Of a stretch of 64,000 nt of DNA, positions 9,960-22,439 are shown in pieces. Made by a program: the position numbers and the translations under genes. The notes under the pieces were generated by a model that ran no database searches, was not told the DNA's origin, and worked only from the letters and a program-made list of their open reading frames with translations. The stretch is from Ambrosia x helenae (taxonomy: Eukaryota; Streptophyta; Magnoliopsida; Asterales; Asteraceae): positions 88,384,706 to 88,448,705 of the forward strand of contig CM061231.1 of the NCBI GenBank assembly GCA_030844895.1, given 5' to 3'. Position 1 is the stretch's first letter; each line of letters starts with the position of its first letter.

Positions 9960-12900
9960 TGTAACACCCCAACCGATGGCGGAAACATCGGGATGTCACG
10001 TATTGATGATTGTTTAGTAGCTCATGATAAATAATAAATTTCAATAATTGATCTAAATACATTACATACAATTGTTCTACAAGAATTTGTACATTAAATG
10101 AGAAATACTAAATATGCATCTTCAAGCATTAACTCTAAACTCCAAGCAAGCTATAACCTGAAAATGTTAAGTTTGAAAATATTTTGGGTCAACAAAAGTT
10201 GGTGAGAATTACATAGGTTTTGATAATTGAATAAAACTTGTACAATTCAAGTGTCATGGCAAGTCTAGTCCATATGTGAAAACATACTAGAAGTAAATCG
10301 AGTGCATAATCAACCCTTGTGACTGTTATATTGTGGTCCATCCCATATGCTCATGGTTCACTCGATTATGTTATGCGATAACAATCACCCACGCTACCTA
10401 TGTAGGAGGCACGTATCCGGGTGGGATTGTCAGTCCAATAGATCTATCATTGTATACCGTCGGCTGATCAATGTTATTGATTATGCTAGAATATTGTGCT
10501 TACCCTAGTCATGTTTAAGACATAATGCAACATAGACAAACACATAGACACTTTATGATTGAATTGCATAAAGAATGTTGTAACATGTTTCACCCCAAAA
10601 ATAGTGAAAATAGAAAAGGGGCTATGTAAAACTAACCTGAATTTCACTGTGCAAGTACTAGCAAGTAGCAACAAGTCTGAACTTGGATTAATTGAACTCT
10701 TGTATCCTATTACAAATAAATGATGTCTTAAATGCTAATGCAAATAAGCTTGTTTCATTAATCGATTGTATAGATAGTTTATTCAACTACCTAGACTCGC
10801 ATTGAACGAATGCGCGTCTTAAAGTGTGTATGACTTAACGAACCGATTGTACTTGGTTTAGTTGTTCGAATGTATGCGTGTGTATATAGTTATTGAAAAT
10901 AAATACCTTAATATGGTATACGAAGTCGCATCTTGAAATTATTGTTAAAGCAACATTTTTGGCTAATGAAAACATCACTAGTGTAATTCGATTCGCGTTT
11001 CAATTTGTTTTCGAAGACCGGTTAATATTTGTACCGTTATGTTTATATATATACATATTAATAACTATATTTTTATGTACACGTATCTCTATCATAACAC
11101 GAAAAATTGGGATAGTGTCCATTTGTAAAACGTAGCGTTTTTGTACAAAAGTATGGATTCGAATGCTTGATATGTTTCTCATATTTTGTAAAAATTTGGG
11201 TAGAGTTTCCCCTGTTTTTGCAAGAAACCAGACAACTCAAGTTGTCTATATTTTCCCAAAACATCAAATACACAACTTCACTACACATAGTTTAACTTTC
11301 AAAAGCAAATAAATAGTACATTTTGACGTGTATCATATTTATATCCCAAGATTTGATAGTCGATAATATAGCATGTATAAGTGTAGGTTAGTTATTATTT
11401 AATAGTCCGAAGACAATCTAGTAAAGTGATTAGTATTGAACTTGGAGGATAATGTTAATAGTATAAATATACGTATAAGTAATTATAGCCTTCGCCTAAT
11501 CGAGAGGCCGGTTATTATTACATACCAAATCGCCCATTTTCAAAACACACGACAAAAGCTAAGCCTTTAAAGTATATAAACGAAATGTTTCGCTAATATT
11601 ATGTTTGCTTTAATTTATATATAACAATATGTGTTCATACATATATAGTTGGACATTCGATTCTTACTTGCGAAAATAAATATATTATAAGTTAGAAATT
11701 TTCGTTCAAGTTATTAATAAGAACTTTTAGTCACAAGACGGTCGGTTCGATTCGTTCAACACAAATGAAATATCTTTATCTATATAATTATAACTTTGAC
11801 ACCAAAATAATTAAAACAAAGAAACGTCGCGCGATATACCTTCTCGTTCTCATGCTTGCAACTGACCCGTACGCGCCTGGATCTGAACTTCGACGAATCT
11901 GACCCGGTTGACCAGTTCTTGGCTGGTTTGACTGTGGTTGACTGTTGACCAAAACCTTGACCTGTTGACTCGTGTCTCGACCAGGTACAGTTCACCAGGT
12001 CCGAATTGACCCGAGACCGTGAAGTGTTCGCTGTTATTAGACCCGAAAGACAACGAATCATAGTAGAGACCTAAAACCAAACCCATTACCGGTGTTGTAC
12101 AGGAAGCGAACCAGACCATCTCTGCTGTTGGACCCTTCCTGATCGAAAGCCAGGCTCCACATGAGCAGCACCCTGAACCAACTAACCCAATGGAAAACCC
12201 TTCGCGTCCCTTGATCTGGTTATGCAGACCCGAGTCCCTGTGTTGATGTCTCTGCTGACGCGCGCCACCTGAGATCAGCCGATGGTTCTTGAGATGGGGG
12301 TGGAAATGAGTTTCAAAGATGGTGGTGGGTGTTGGTCGGTCATGTAGCTTAGTGGCTCGGGTGGTTGTTGGCGGCGGTGGCGGTGCGTCACAGCGACCAG
12401 AAGAAAGAAGAGTAAAAAAAACTCCGGTTATAAACAAAAAAGAAAGAGGAAGGAGATGAATTGAAGTAGCTCGAGTGGTGGTGGTTGGCTCGAAGAGGTT
12501 AGCTTCGGACCCTGGGTGCCTTATATCTGCTGTCTCCCGCCGCTGCTGTTGTTGGTGGTTCAAGAAAAGTGGAGTTTGATGGCAGATTATAGAGGAACTC
12601 GGGTGGTGGTGTGTAGCTGCATCTTCTAGAGCAGAGAAGAGAGAGTTTGGGAGGAGGAAGGCAAGAGTTTGGAGAAGAAGATAGTGGCTAGGGTTTTGGT
12701 TGATGAAGATGAAGATGAGATGGGATATTAAGGTGTTTAAATAGGTAGGGTTAAGTGTAGGTTAAATTAGGTGGAAGTTATTGCTTAAACGAACTAGTTA
12801 CTGGTTCGGGTCTCGTTTATGAATTTAGCTCGTTTAATTAATAAGATAATTATTTCATATCATTTATTTATATAAACTGACGTAAAACTAGTATTTGGAC

Positions 12901-13155
12901 CATATATATTTTTACTCGTATAAATGTAATGTATATGCTCGTTAGAACTTTAGGGGTCGTCTAAAATAGGAACTAACCAGTATTTTTTTTTACTCGTTGC
13001 GAGTTGTTAGATCATGTAATTGTAAGTGATGAATGATTTTAGTTCTTAACGTAAGAGAATGTATTTTAACTAAAAATAATAACAATATTGTTTTGAAATA
13101 AATAAAATAAGGTAATTGTATGAATATAATGTTTTAGAAATAGCTGGGCGTTACA
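9960..13155 (-). repeat. 3' LTR (left copy) of the large non-coding element
   Basis: It runs from TGTAACACCCC to GGGCGTTACA, 3196 bp. On the minus strand there is a TATTTAAA box at 12736-12744, then a pyrimidine-rich leader. There is a predicted intron with donor CAG|GTTAGT (10636) and acceptor TTTTCAG|G (10158). A minus-strand ORF of 237 codons (12563-11850) is low in complexity and broken in the other LTR, so I do not call it a gene. Confidence 0.9.
12736..12744 (-). promoter_or_regulatory. LTR TATA box, minus strand
   Basis: CTATTTAAA on the minus strand is followed by a CT-rich leader with ATCTTCATCTTCATC-type runs, typical of plant 5' untranslated regions. The same box occurs at about 18399-18407 in the other LTR. 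Confidence 0.5.
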
Positions 13156-13620
13156 GTCTCCCCTACTTTTGGAAACTTCGTCCCGAAGTTATTAAAAACA
13201 AAGGGTTGAGTTATTGGGTAGAAATTAAGACAACTGTGGTTTGGAAAAATCTGGGTTAAAGCACAACATGAATTTATAAGTAATAGAATAATATGTTTCG
13301 AATACTTTGGGTAAGAGTTTGGATATGTGTGAGTTGATTGACTATGGGAGGACTAAATGAATTACTACGTAACAAGAGTTTATATTTGGTTATTTACCGA
13401 AAACAGAATTTCACACTACCTTAACGTACCTGTAAATTCATGATTACGTTCTGGACCGCAATCACCAATTTACCTTACATTAGGGTTTTGTGTCCTTCTA
13501 TGACTCTAAACACATATGTAAGTAATGCAAAATAACATTGTGATTGAATCTTTGTATCAATGAGTCTAATAACTCTTTGTATCAATTTACATGTATAATG
13601 TATCCAAAGATGTGTCCAAC

Positions 13621-13880
13621 TGTTGAGCAGGAAAAAGACTTCTACCAGTCAGTGAGTAGGAACCATTACCGATTGTTGAGCAGGTGCGATAGCCTCTACC
13701 AGTCGTTGAGCAGGTTATTAGAACCTCTACCGACTGTTGAGCAGGCATGATGACCTCTACCAATCGTTGAGCAGGTTATTAGAACCTCTACCTACTGTTG
13801 AGCAGGCATGATGACCTCTACCAATCGTTGAGCAGGTTATTAGGTACTCTACTAACTGTTGAGCAAGTACTTCATCCTCT
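13621..13880 (-). repeat. 30-bp minisatellite with CTCTACCA/GTTGAGCAG words
   Basis: About eight units alternate GTTGAGCAGG with CTCTACC at a 30-base period. The minus-strand reading is open across several units, giving a 10-residue repeat (STIGRGHHAC). The same repeat, in the same frame, lies at 34236-34445 in the second element. Confidence 0.8.
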
Positions 13881-15596
13881 ACTAGTTGTTTGATTAAGTG
13901 TAACAATTGTTTTTGGCTTAACACATAAGTTGCAAATTGATAATACATACATGTAAGCAAGTTTGTAAATGCATCAAGTATCAAGTATAGCAGGCGAGCT
14001 GTAATAGAGTTGCCCTAGACAAGATTAATGACTCTACGTGTGTTTATAGCAAATAGTTTATATTCCATGCTTTCAAGTATCATGAATAATCAAACGTTCA
14101 AGTAGATAATCGAATCCTCATGTATAACTAAGAATCAAGTTTGATGCAACGAACAATCAAGTTTTCAATAGTCTGATTATCATAGGGATCAAGTTTATGT
14201 TCAAGAAGGTGAAGAATATGAATTTAGTTCTTGAGAGGATGATGAAGAACTCAAAGTATCATCAAAGTTATGAAAGATAATGCGCGTGAAAATAGTTAAT
14301 AAAGGGTTTGTTTATGGGTTTTCCAAAGAGGCACAAATAGTAAGGAGGTTATTTAGCAGTATGAATCGTGGGGTTTGAATCAAATATTAAAATCAAGGGT
14401 ATGAGGAAACATGATTGCGGTATTTGCCAAAAATTTGTAATGGTTCGAACAAGTTTAAAGTAAGTAGGTGTAAATGGAAAAATTGTAGAGTAAATTTTGT
14501 TCCTGTGGATGGAAAGATTTTATTTTTAAAATTTGGTTTTGTATGTAAAGCAAAAATCATTAAATAGTACAACTAAATTGATCTAGATCAAAATATTTCG
14601 ATGAGTTATAGGTTTTAAACACGATGTCGGATTTCAAAAATCAAGAATTTGTTCAGACGTTTTGTATAATAAGCTTCGAGTAATACATAAAAGAAGTCAT
14701 TCTTAATAGATAAAAACATTTTTATCGTAAATCATTTGTTACGCCAATAAATTGTTCAATAAAAATTTGAAATTTAGCAAATAAGTTTGTGGAAATAAAA
14801 GACTCTTTTTTGAAAAAAAAAATATATTTATTTGTTATAGTTTGTGAAATTCCCAAGTGATGAAAGTTTGACAAAATTCAGTACTCTTTAGCTTTGGTGC
14901 TACAGTATCTCCTATACACAGATTATAAGGTTACAGTTTAAACAAGGATTTTAAAATCTCGAATGTGATGAAATTTTATGGTTGATGGTATCTTCAAAAT
15001 ATACATATATATATACACATAAAATGTAAGGGGGGGAGTTTAAAATAAAATTTGGCCAAAAACATCAAAGATAATAGATTTATGTATGATGTAAAGGGAA
15101 ACATATGATTTGGGTTAGATGTTAAAAATAATTAGACTTATGGGTAATATTATAAGTTTGTAAAATGAATTAGGATTGTGAAACCCAGAAATGATTCATG
15201 AAGTTTAAGCTAATGAGGGAATTATATAAAAAGAAAATATATTTGAATTGTAAAAATTTTGAGATTCAAAACTTAGATTTTATTCGGGAGTGAGAGGGTA
15301 TAAATGAAACACAAAGATTGTAAATATTTAACCACGGATAAATGAAAATGTTGGCTTATCAAAACAGATCAGGTCTAAGCCCAACGAATTTGCCCTAATA
15401 ATCTAGAAGTACGTTAGGATTGTAGCAAGTAAGTGAAAGAGAGTAGGCAAGACCAAGTTAGGCTAAGAATAAGGATGAAGATAGGGATAGAGATAAGGAT
15501 AAGGTAGAGCTACAAGTAATTGAAGCAAGTACTGGTTAAAGTCCTAAGGTTATAGACTAGATTATTTTTCTAATAGCCTAATTCCCTATAACCATG

Positions 15597-15608
15597 GCTC
15601 TGATACCA
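15597..15608 (-). other. Primer binding site (initiator tRNA-Met)
   Basis: GCTCTGATACCA is the complement of TGGTATCAGAGC, the usual plant primer site for initiator tRNA-Met. It lies 3 bases outside the LTR start at 15612, which fixes the minus orientation. Confidence 0.88.
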
Positions 15609-15611
15609 ATC

Positions 15612-18600
15612 TGTAACACCCCAACCGATGGCGGAAACATCGGGATGTCACGTATTGATGATTGTTTAGTAGCTCATGATAAATAATAAATTTCAATAAT
15701 TGATTTAAATACATTACATACAATTGTTCTACAAGAATTTGTACATTAAATGAGAAATACTAAATATGCATCTTCAAGCATTAACTCTAAACTCCAAGCA
15801 AGCTATAACCTGAAACATGTTAAGTTTGAAAATATTTTGGGTCAACAAAAGTTGGTGAGAATTACATAGGTTTTGATAATTGAATAAAACTTGTACAATT
15901 CAAGTGTCATGGCAAGTCTAGTCCATATGTGAAAACATACTAGAAGTAAATCGAGTGCATAATCAACCCTTGTGACTGTTATATTGTGGTCCATCCCATA
16001 CGCTCATGGTTCACTCGATTATGTTATGCGATAACAATCACCCACGCTACCTATGTAGGAGGCACGTATTCGGGTGGGATTGTCAGTCCAATAGATCTAT
16101 CATTGTATACCGTCGGCTGATCAATGTTAATGATTATGCTAGAATATTGTGCTTACGCTAGTCATGTTTAAGACATAATGCAACATAGACAAACACATAG
16201 ACACTTTATGATTGAATTGTATATAGAATGTTGTAACATGTTTCACCCCAAAAATAGTGAAAATAGAAAAGGGGCTATGTAAAACTAACCTGAATTTCAC
16301 TGTGCAAGTACTAGCAAGTAGCAACAAGTCTGAACTTGGATTAATTGAACTCTTGTATCCTATTACAAATAAATGATGTCTTAAATGCTAATGCAAATAA
16401 GCTTGTTTCATTAATCGATTGTATAGATAGTTTATTCAACTACCTAGACTCGCATTGAACGAATGCGCGTCTTAAAGTGTGTATGACTTAACGAACCGAT
16501 TGTACTTGGTTTAGTTGTTCGAATGTATGCGTGTGTATATAGTTATTGAAAATAAATACCTTAATATGGTATACGAAGTCGCATCTTGAAATTATTGTTA
16601 AAGCAACATTTTAGGCTAATGAAAACATCACTAGTGTAATTCGATTCGCGTTTCAATTTGTTTTCGAAGACCGGTTAATATTTGTACCGTTATGTTTATA
16701 TATATACATATTAATAACTATTTTTTTATGTACACGTATCTCTATCATAACACGAAAAATTGGGATAGTGTCCATTTGTAAAACGTAGAGTTTTTGTACA
16801 AAAGTATAGATTCGAATGCTTGATATGTTTCTCATATTTTGTAAAAATTTGGGCAGAGTTTCCCCTGTTTTTGCAAGAAACCAGACAACTCAAGTTGTCT
16901 ATATTTTCCCAAAACATCAAATACACAACTTCACTACACATAGTTTAACTTTCAAAGGCAATAATAAGCAAATAAATTGTACATTTTGACGTGTATCATA
17001 TTTATATCCCAAGATTTGATAGTCGATAATATAGCTTGTATAAGTGTAGGTTAGTTATTATTTAATAGTCCGAAGACAATCTAGTAAAGTGATTTGTATT
17101 GAACTTGGAGGATAATGTTAATAGTATAAATATACGTATAAGTAATTATAGCCTTCGCCTAATCGAGAGGCCGGTTATTATTATATACCAAATCGCCCAT
17201 TTTCAAAACACACGACATAAGCTAAGCCTTTAAAGTATATAAACGAAATGTTTCGCTAATATTATGTTTGCTTGAATTTATATATAACAATATGTGTTCA
17301 TACATATATAGTTGGACATTCGATTCTTACTTGCGAAAATAAATATATTATAAGTTAGAAATTTTCGTTCAAGTTATTAATAAGAACTTTTAGTCACAAG
17401 ACGGTCGGTTCGATTCGTTCAACACAAATGAAATATCTTTATCTACATAATTATAACTTTGACACCAAAATAATTAAAACAAAGAAACGTCGCGCGATAT
17501 ACCTTCTCGTTCTCATGCTTGCAACTTACCCGTACACTCCTGGATCTGAACTTCGACGAATCTGACCCGGTTGACCAGTTCTTGGCTGGTTTGACTGTGG
17601 TTGACTGTTGACCAAAACCTTGACCTGTTGACTCGTGTCTCGACCAGGTACAGTTCACCAGGTCCGAATTGACCCGAGACCGTGAAGTGTTTGCTGTTAT
17701 TAGACCCGAAAGACAACGAATCATAGTAGAGACCTAAAACCAAACCCATTACCGGTGTTGTACAGGAAGCGAACCAGACCATCTCTGTTGTTGGACCCTT
17801 CCTGATCGAAAGCCAGGCTCCACATGAGCAGCACCCTGAACCAACTAACCCAATGGAAAACCCTTCGTGTCCCTTGATCTGGTTATGCAGACCCGAGTCC
17901 CTGTGTTGATGTCTCTGCTGACGCGCGCCACCTGAGATCAGCCGATGGTTCTTGAGATGGGGGTGGAAGTGAGTTTCAAAGATGGTGGTGGGTGTTGGTC
18001 GGTCATGTAGCTTAGTGGCTCGGGTGGTTGTTGGCGGCGGCGGCGGCGCGTCACAGCGACCAGAAGAAAGAAGAGAAAAAAAAAACTCCGGTTATAAACA
18101 AAAAGGAAAGAGGAAGGAGATGAATGGAAGTAGTTCGAGTGGTGGTGGTTGGCTCGAAGAGGTTAGGTTCGGACCCGGGTGCCTTATATCTGCTATCTCC
18201 CGCCGCTGCTGTTGTTGGTGGTTCAAGAAAAGTGGAGTTTGATGGCAGATTATAGAGGAACTCGGGTGGTGGTGTGTAGCTGCATCTTCTAGAGCAGAGA
18301 AGAGAGAGTTTGGGAGGAGGAAGGCAAGAGTTTGGAGAAGAAGATAGTGGCTAGGGTTTTGGTTGATGAAGATGAAGATGAGATGGGATATTAAGGTGTT
18401 TAAATAGGTAGGGTTAAGTGTAGGTTAAATTAGGTGGAAGTTATTGCTTAAACGAACTAGTTACTGGTTCGGGTCTCGTTTATGAATTTAGCTCGTTTAA
18501 TTAATAAGATAATTATTTCATATCATTTATTTATATAAACTGACGTAAAACTAGTATTTGGACCATATATATTTTTACTCGTATAAATGTAATGTATATG

Positions 18601-18821
18601 CTCGTTAGAACTTTAGGGGTCGTCTAAAATAGGAACTAACCAGTATTTTTTTTTTTTACTCGTTGCGAGTTGTTAGATCATGTAATTGTAAGTGATGAAT
18701 GATTTTAGTTCTTAACGTAAGAGAATGAATTTTAACTAAAAATAATAACAATATTGTTTTGAAATAAATAAAATAAGGTAATTGTATGAATATAATGTTT
18801 TAGAAATAGTTGGGCGTTACA
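15612..18821 (-). repeat. 5' LTR (right copy) of the large non-coding element
   Basis: 3210 bp from TGTAACACCCC to GGGCGTTACA. By eye it differs from the left LTR by scattered substitutions and a few short indels, on the order of 1 percent, which suggests a recent insertion. It carries the same TATA box (about 18399-18407) and predicted intron (16289 to 15810). Confidence 0.9.
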
Positions 18822-18826
18822 GCAAA

Positions 18827-19286
18827 CAACTGTGATACATTATAATTTTCAACTAAAGGATGATGTAACCCGAGTTTAAAAACAGACTTTCCAAACTTAA
18901 CTTGTAATCAATATCAAAAAAAATAACTATAAATTTAAATTAGACCAGTCTTTTCAAATTCATAAGCACAAACAGTCACCACAACCCTAAAAGTCTTTGA
19001 TGAGCACTGTACAAACGATGGATCTAGATGGAAAGATACCATAAATTTAAACATTATTATTTTATATTAATTAAACAATTAAAACTATTGTTCTTACAAA
19101 TGATTTGAAGTCTTTTATTGTTATTATATCTTTAAAAAATAACATATATTTTATATCAATAAAAATTCTACAAAAATATCACCATCTATAAAACGTGTAA
19201 CTATAGTTTTTATTGGTGACTTATAATGTTTTAAATAAACAATATTTCAATGACAAACTTTTTTAAAAAATGACATGAAATATAGT
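18827..19286. repeat. Satellite array, block 2
   Basis: It continues the monomer cut at 9959 and is itself cut at 19286 by the next element. It resumes at 42761. No coding sequence. Confidence 0.85.
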
Positions 19287-20141
19287 TGATGTGTGTAAAT
19301 GTATATATAAAAATAACACAAGTTCCAATTAAAACGACTCACCTAAAAACTACACACGCACGGCAAGTGTACCAGTCGCAAAGCAGTAAACAGATAAGAC
19401 CGAGTATCGAACCCAAAGACGCGAATGTATCTCTAGATCACAACCTCTACCGAATACTATCCTAAATAAATAGATACTTATAGGGGGTTAAACTAATAAT
19501 TATAAACTTAGAAGAAACTAAATATAAACAAAATAACCTCAACTGCTTATAGGAACTTGGAGAAATCAGATAGGAAGAAGGCTGGTTACTTAGGTAAAAT
19601 CCCTAGACACTAGCAATAAATCCTAAATCTGGTAATTAACTCGAGACCCTATTCTTATCTAATAAACCTCCTGTCAAAGACAGCTCACTAGACTTAAGGC
19701 GGGATAAGTGTAGAAATGCTAAGATGGATCCGGATCGCTCTAGCATACCGAAATCCCACAGAAATTAGATTAAAACCTCTCCTGGATTAAAACCCTCAAA
19801 CTATGAAGCAGACTTAAACTCTACTGAAGAAAACCTAGGAAAACAATAAACACGGACAAGTAGCGACTCCCGCCCTAGCGCTTGTCAACTACCGAACAAT
19901 GCCTAGTTAGTTACCTAGCAATCTCGAGTTAGATTTCTCACCCTCAAGAATGGACTGCACGTCTTACTTAATTTATTATATTAGTTTGTTATACTTGTGT
20001 CGTACTCCAAATACTAGCACGCTAACCTAAGTTGACGAACTAGATTGATTTCTAGACCTAGGGGGTATATCTACATGCCTAGCTCCACAAAACCAATAAA
20101 TAAACTTCAAATAAAATCAACACAAACACACATATATCAAA

Positions 20142-21545
20142 TTATATATACCTTATATTTACTAGTGTCGATGCTACTCTTAGATTGGCACTATTGCAAT
20201 GATGGCACACATTTCAAAAAAGTTTTTAATATTGGCATGTTAGTAATTTTGTAACTCTACAAGGGTGTTTTCATCTATTATTTCTCCACTTGATTGGGTA
20301 GACTTCTGCCTACTCTACTTCATTCGTGGACCTTCAGATCTGAGTTCCATGGAGGTGGTGTGCAGCTAGAAAAATCGGGGAGAAACCCTTTGTTCAATAT
20401 ATCCTCCAAGTCCACAGCCCTAACTCGGCGACAACAACGAAAACCGTTATGAACGAGTGGCAGGAAAAACATCAACCACTTATCTGTATCACCGTCGCCC
20501 ATCACCATTGCAGATTTACCCTGAAAACCCTAAATCGGAGATGGTTAATTGAGATCGAAGTGGTGATTGTTGAACACCAGAAACTCTTAATCACGGTTGT
20601 TCTTCCCGGTTGTCGATTCACCGACATTTGACGGTGGTTCTAGAAACGATTCCAGCGGCGGTGCTTTTATATCGGTGTGGTGGATGATGTTAACGAGGTG
20701 GTTGTCTGAAGACAGACATGAAGCAACGACTGGAAAAAATTGCCTCCATGACTCTGGTGGCAGCGACAGCCGACGGTTGTTTGATTTGTACTGCATGCCC
20801 TATTTCCGGCTAGATCTGTTAGATTGTAAGTCGATCTCCAGTCACAAAGTTGTTGCTGGAGTATTGTTGCAACGAAACAAAGCCGCCCCTTACATGAAAC
20901 CCATGGACGGAGAAGGTGACAACAATGGTGATGGCGGTCACCGGAAAACAAACAAGGATATCGATTCAGTCTTTTTTTTACACCCGCATAAAATTCTCTC
21001 TGAACCTTCTTACGGGTAGAAGAAGAGAAAGCATTGAAGGGTATAGGGATGATGTGTTGTCTGTGAGCCAAAAAGATAAAGAAGAAAGAGAAGTCCTCTG
21101 AAAAATCTAAAAATATAAGTTATGTTGACGTAAATAAAAGAAAATAGCAATTGATGATTAAACTAATAAATTATTAGAATCATAAAAAACTTTGTTGCTG
21201 TTCACAGTTTGTCACTTCTTGCTATGTTGATCTATAGCCTAATCAAATGTATTTTGTATTTTTTTTTTTAAAAACACATAGTTTGAGTGGGTTAGGATGG
21301 GGTCTCTTACTTTCAAGTAAATGCGTAAATAAAATTTGAATGCGTAAATAATATACGTAGGCTCTATGGCGGAGCACAGGTAATGGCTTAAGAAGTCAGA
21401 ACCACGTTGGGGCTTTGTCGTATATATCATATAGCAAAGTTACGTTAATGACATTATTTTAACACATGTATGTTAATGTTATCATCGTAGCACGTGTAAT
21501 GAAACTAGGTTGTCGCCGCAACGCGCGACTCGGGTAAAAATCTAG
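20142..21545 (+). mobile_element. Helitron-like insertion
   Basis: The sister LTR at 41931-41950 shows the empty site: ...ATATCAAA directly followed by TTCAACAAT. Here 1404 bp lie between those A and T bases with no target duplication, as for Helitrons. The right end is CTAG, preceded by a hairpin with GTCGC/GCGAC arms (21512-21529). The left end TTATATATACC lacks the canonical TC. No helicase or replicase motif; ORFs within are unrecognised. Non-autonomous. Confidence 0.68.
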
Positions 21546-22027
21546 TTCAACAATAAAAGTTAAAATCATGTAATTCTACACATCAAAATTAAAAACAAAA
21601 AATCATTAAATACTGCATAAAACGTATCTAGTTCATAAACCTAAGCAACCATGGAAGTCTAGTTCATAGTTATAATCAGAAACCAAGATTCAAAGTTTAT
21701 AAAAAACAATTTCATCATGTCTCTAAATAATTAAAAACGATAAAACAAACTCCCGGGTCTTCGAATGATATATCTTTAGTGCACCGGAACCTTCTCCGTC
21801 TCCACTCCTGCTGTTGACGATTGCAGCTTCTTTCCTTGGCGGCTGTTATGATTTTTCTCTCAAATAATATGACTTTGAAGATAATATATATCGATCCTCC
21901 TATAATATTGCCGTCCAAATAATATGTTTCATAATATCCCCAAATGTTGATTAGGGTCTTCAAGTCAACTCCTTGGGCCTTACATGACTTGTTGACATTA
22001 TCATTCTTTTTTTATATATAGATTATT

Positions 22028-22033
22028 ATTATA

Positions 22034-22092
<59 letters not shown>

Positions 22093-22098
22093 TGTTAC

Positions 22099-22132
<34 letters not shown>
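22028..22132. repeat. Expanded ATT microsatellite
   Basis: About 33 tandem ATT/TTA triplets lie in the LTR, interrupted near 22090 by CTGTTAC. The other LTR of the same element has only about 8 triplets (42424-42449). Confidence 0.95.
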
Positions 22133-22439
22133 ACTTCGTGCTTTTGACTCGAGTAATCTGGACTTGACCAAAGTTGCTCGTTTACGCTCCAACGTCCATA
22201 AACACATGATCTCAAGTGTTCGTGTCTCAATTAAAATTCTTTCTTTTTGAGCTCATTTTCCACGAACACCTATAAAATAATAAAATAAATAAATAAGTAC
22301 TAAAAACTAATAAAAACTATACAATGATAAAAAATAGACAAAAAAACGAATACACGCCTAAAACTACTAAAAACTATATGCAAAACACTTAATTATAACT
22401 CAAAATAATAGGAGAATAGATGTGTTTTACGACACATCA

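Larger units (their letters stand above)
13156..15611 (-). other. Non-coding interior of the large LTR element
   Basis: On the minus strand it begins with GATTGGTATCAGAGCCATGG after the LTR (primer site 15597-15608) and ends with AAAAGTAGGGGAGAC (13156-13170). I see no gag, protease, RT or integrase motif. A 30-bp minisatellite lies at 13621-13880. The rest is AT-rich sequence related to the interior at 32683-34945. Confidence 0.8.
9955..18826 (-). mobile_element. Large non-coding LTR retrotransposon (LARD-like), minus strand, with target duplication
   Basis: GCAAA is duplicated at 9955-9959 and 18822-18826 around TGTAACACCCC...GGGCGTTACA. The LTRs are 9960-13155 and 15612-18821 and are highly similar. 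Minus orientation follows from the complement of a polypurine tract at 13156-13170 and of the tRNA-Met primer site at 15597-15608. The 2.46-kb interior has no gag or pol, so the element depends on a helper. It shares primer site, interior and LTR end with the element at 31332-36296. Confidence 0.9.
19287..22439 (-). repeat. 3' LTR of the minus-strand Athila-like element, containing a Helitron-like insertion
   Basis: It runs from TGATGTGTGTAAATG to GACACATCA. Without the 1404-bp insertion (20142-21545) the LTR is about 1.75 kb, near the 1671 bp of the copy at 57720; much of the difference is the expanded ATT microsatellite. Confidence 0.87.

Noticed and set aside
10893..11288. Small ORFs in the 3.2-kb LTRs (repeated at 16653-16941)
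   Set aside because: They recur because the LTR recurs, are AT-rich and lack recognisable motifs.
20449..21101. Protein-coding gene inside the Helitron-like insertion
   Set aside because: Short ORFs on both strands overlap, none has recognisable motifs, and no splice structure is convincing.
22001..22230. ORFs coding for long runs of Asn or Ile on the minus strand
   Set aside because: They are only the ATT microsatellite read in two frames.
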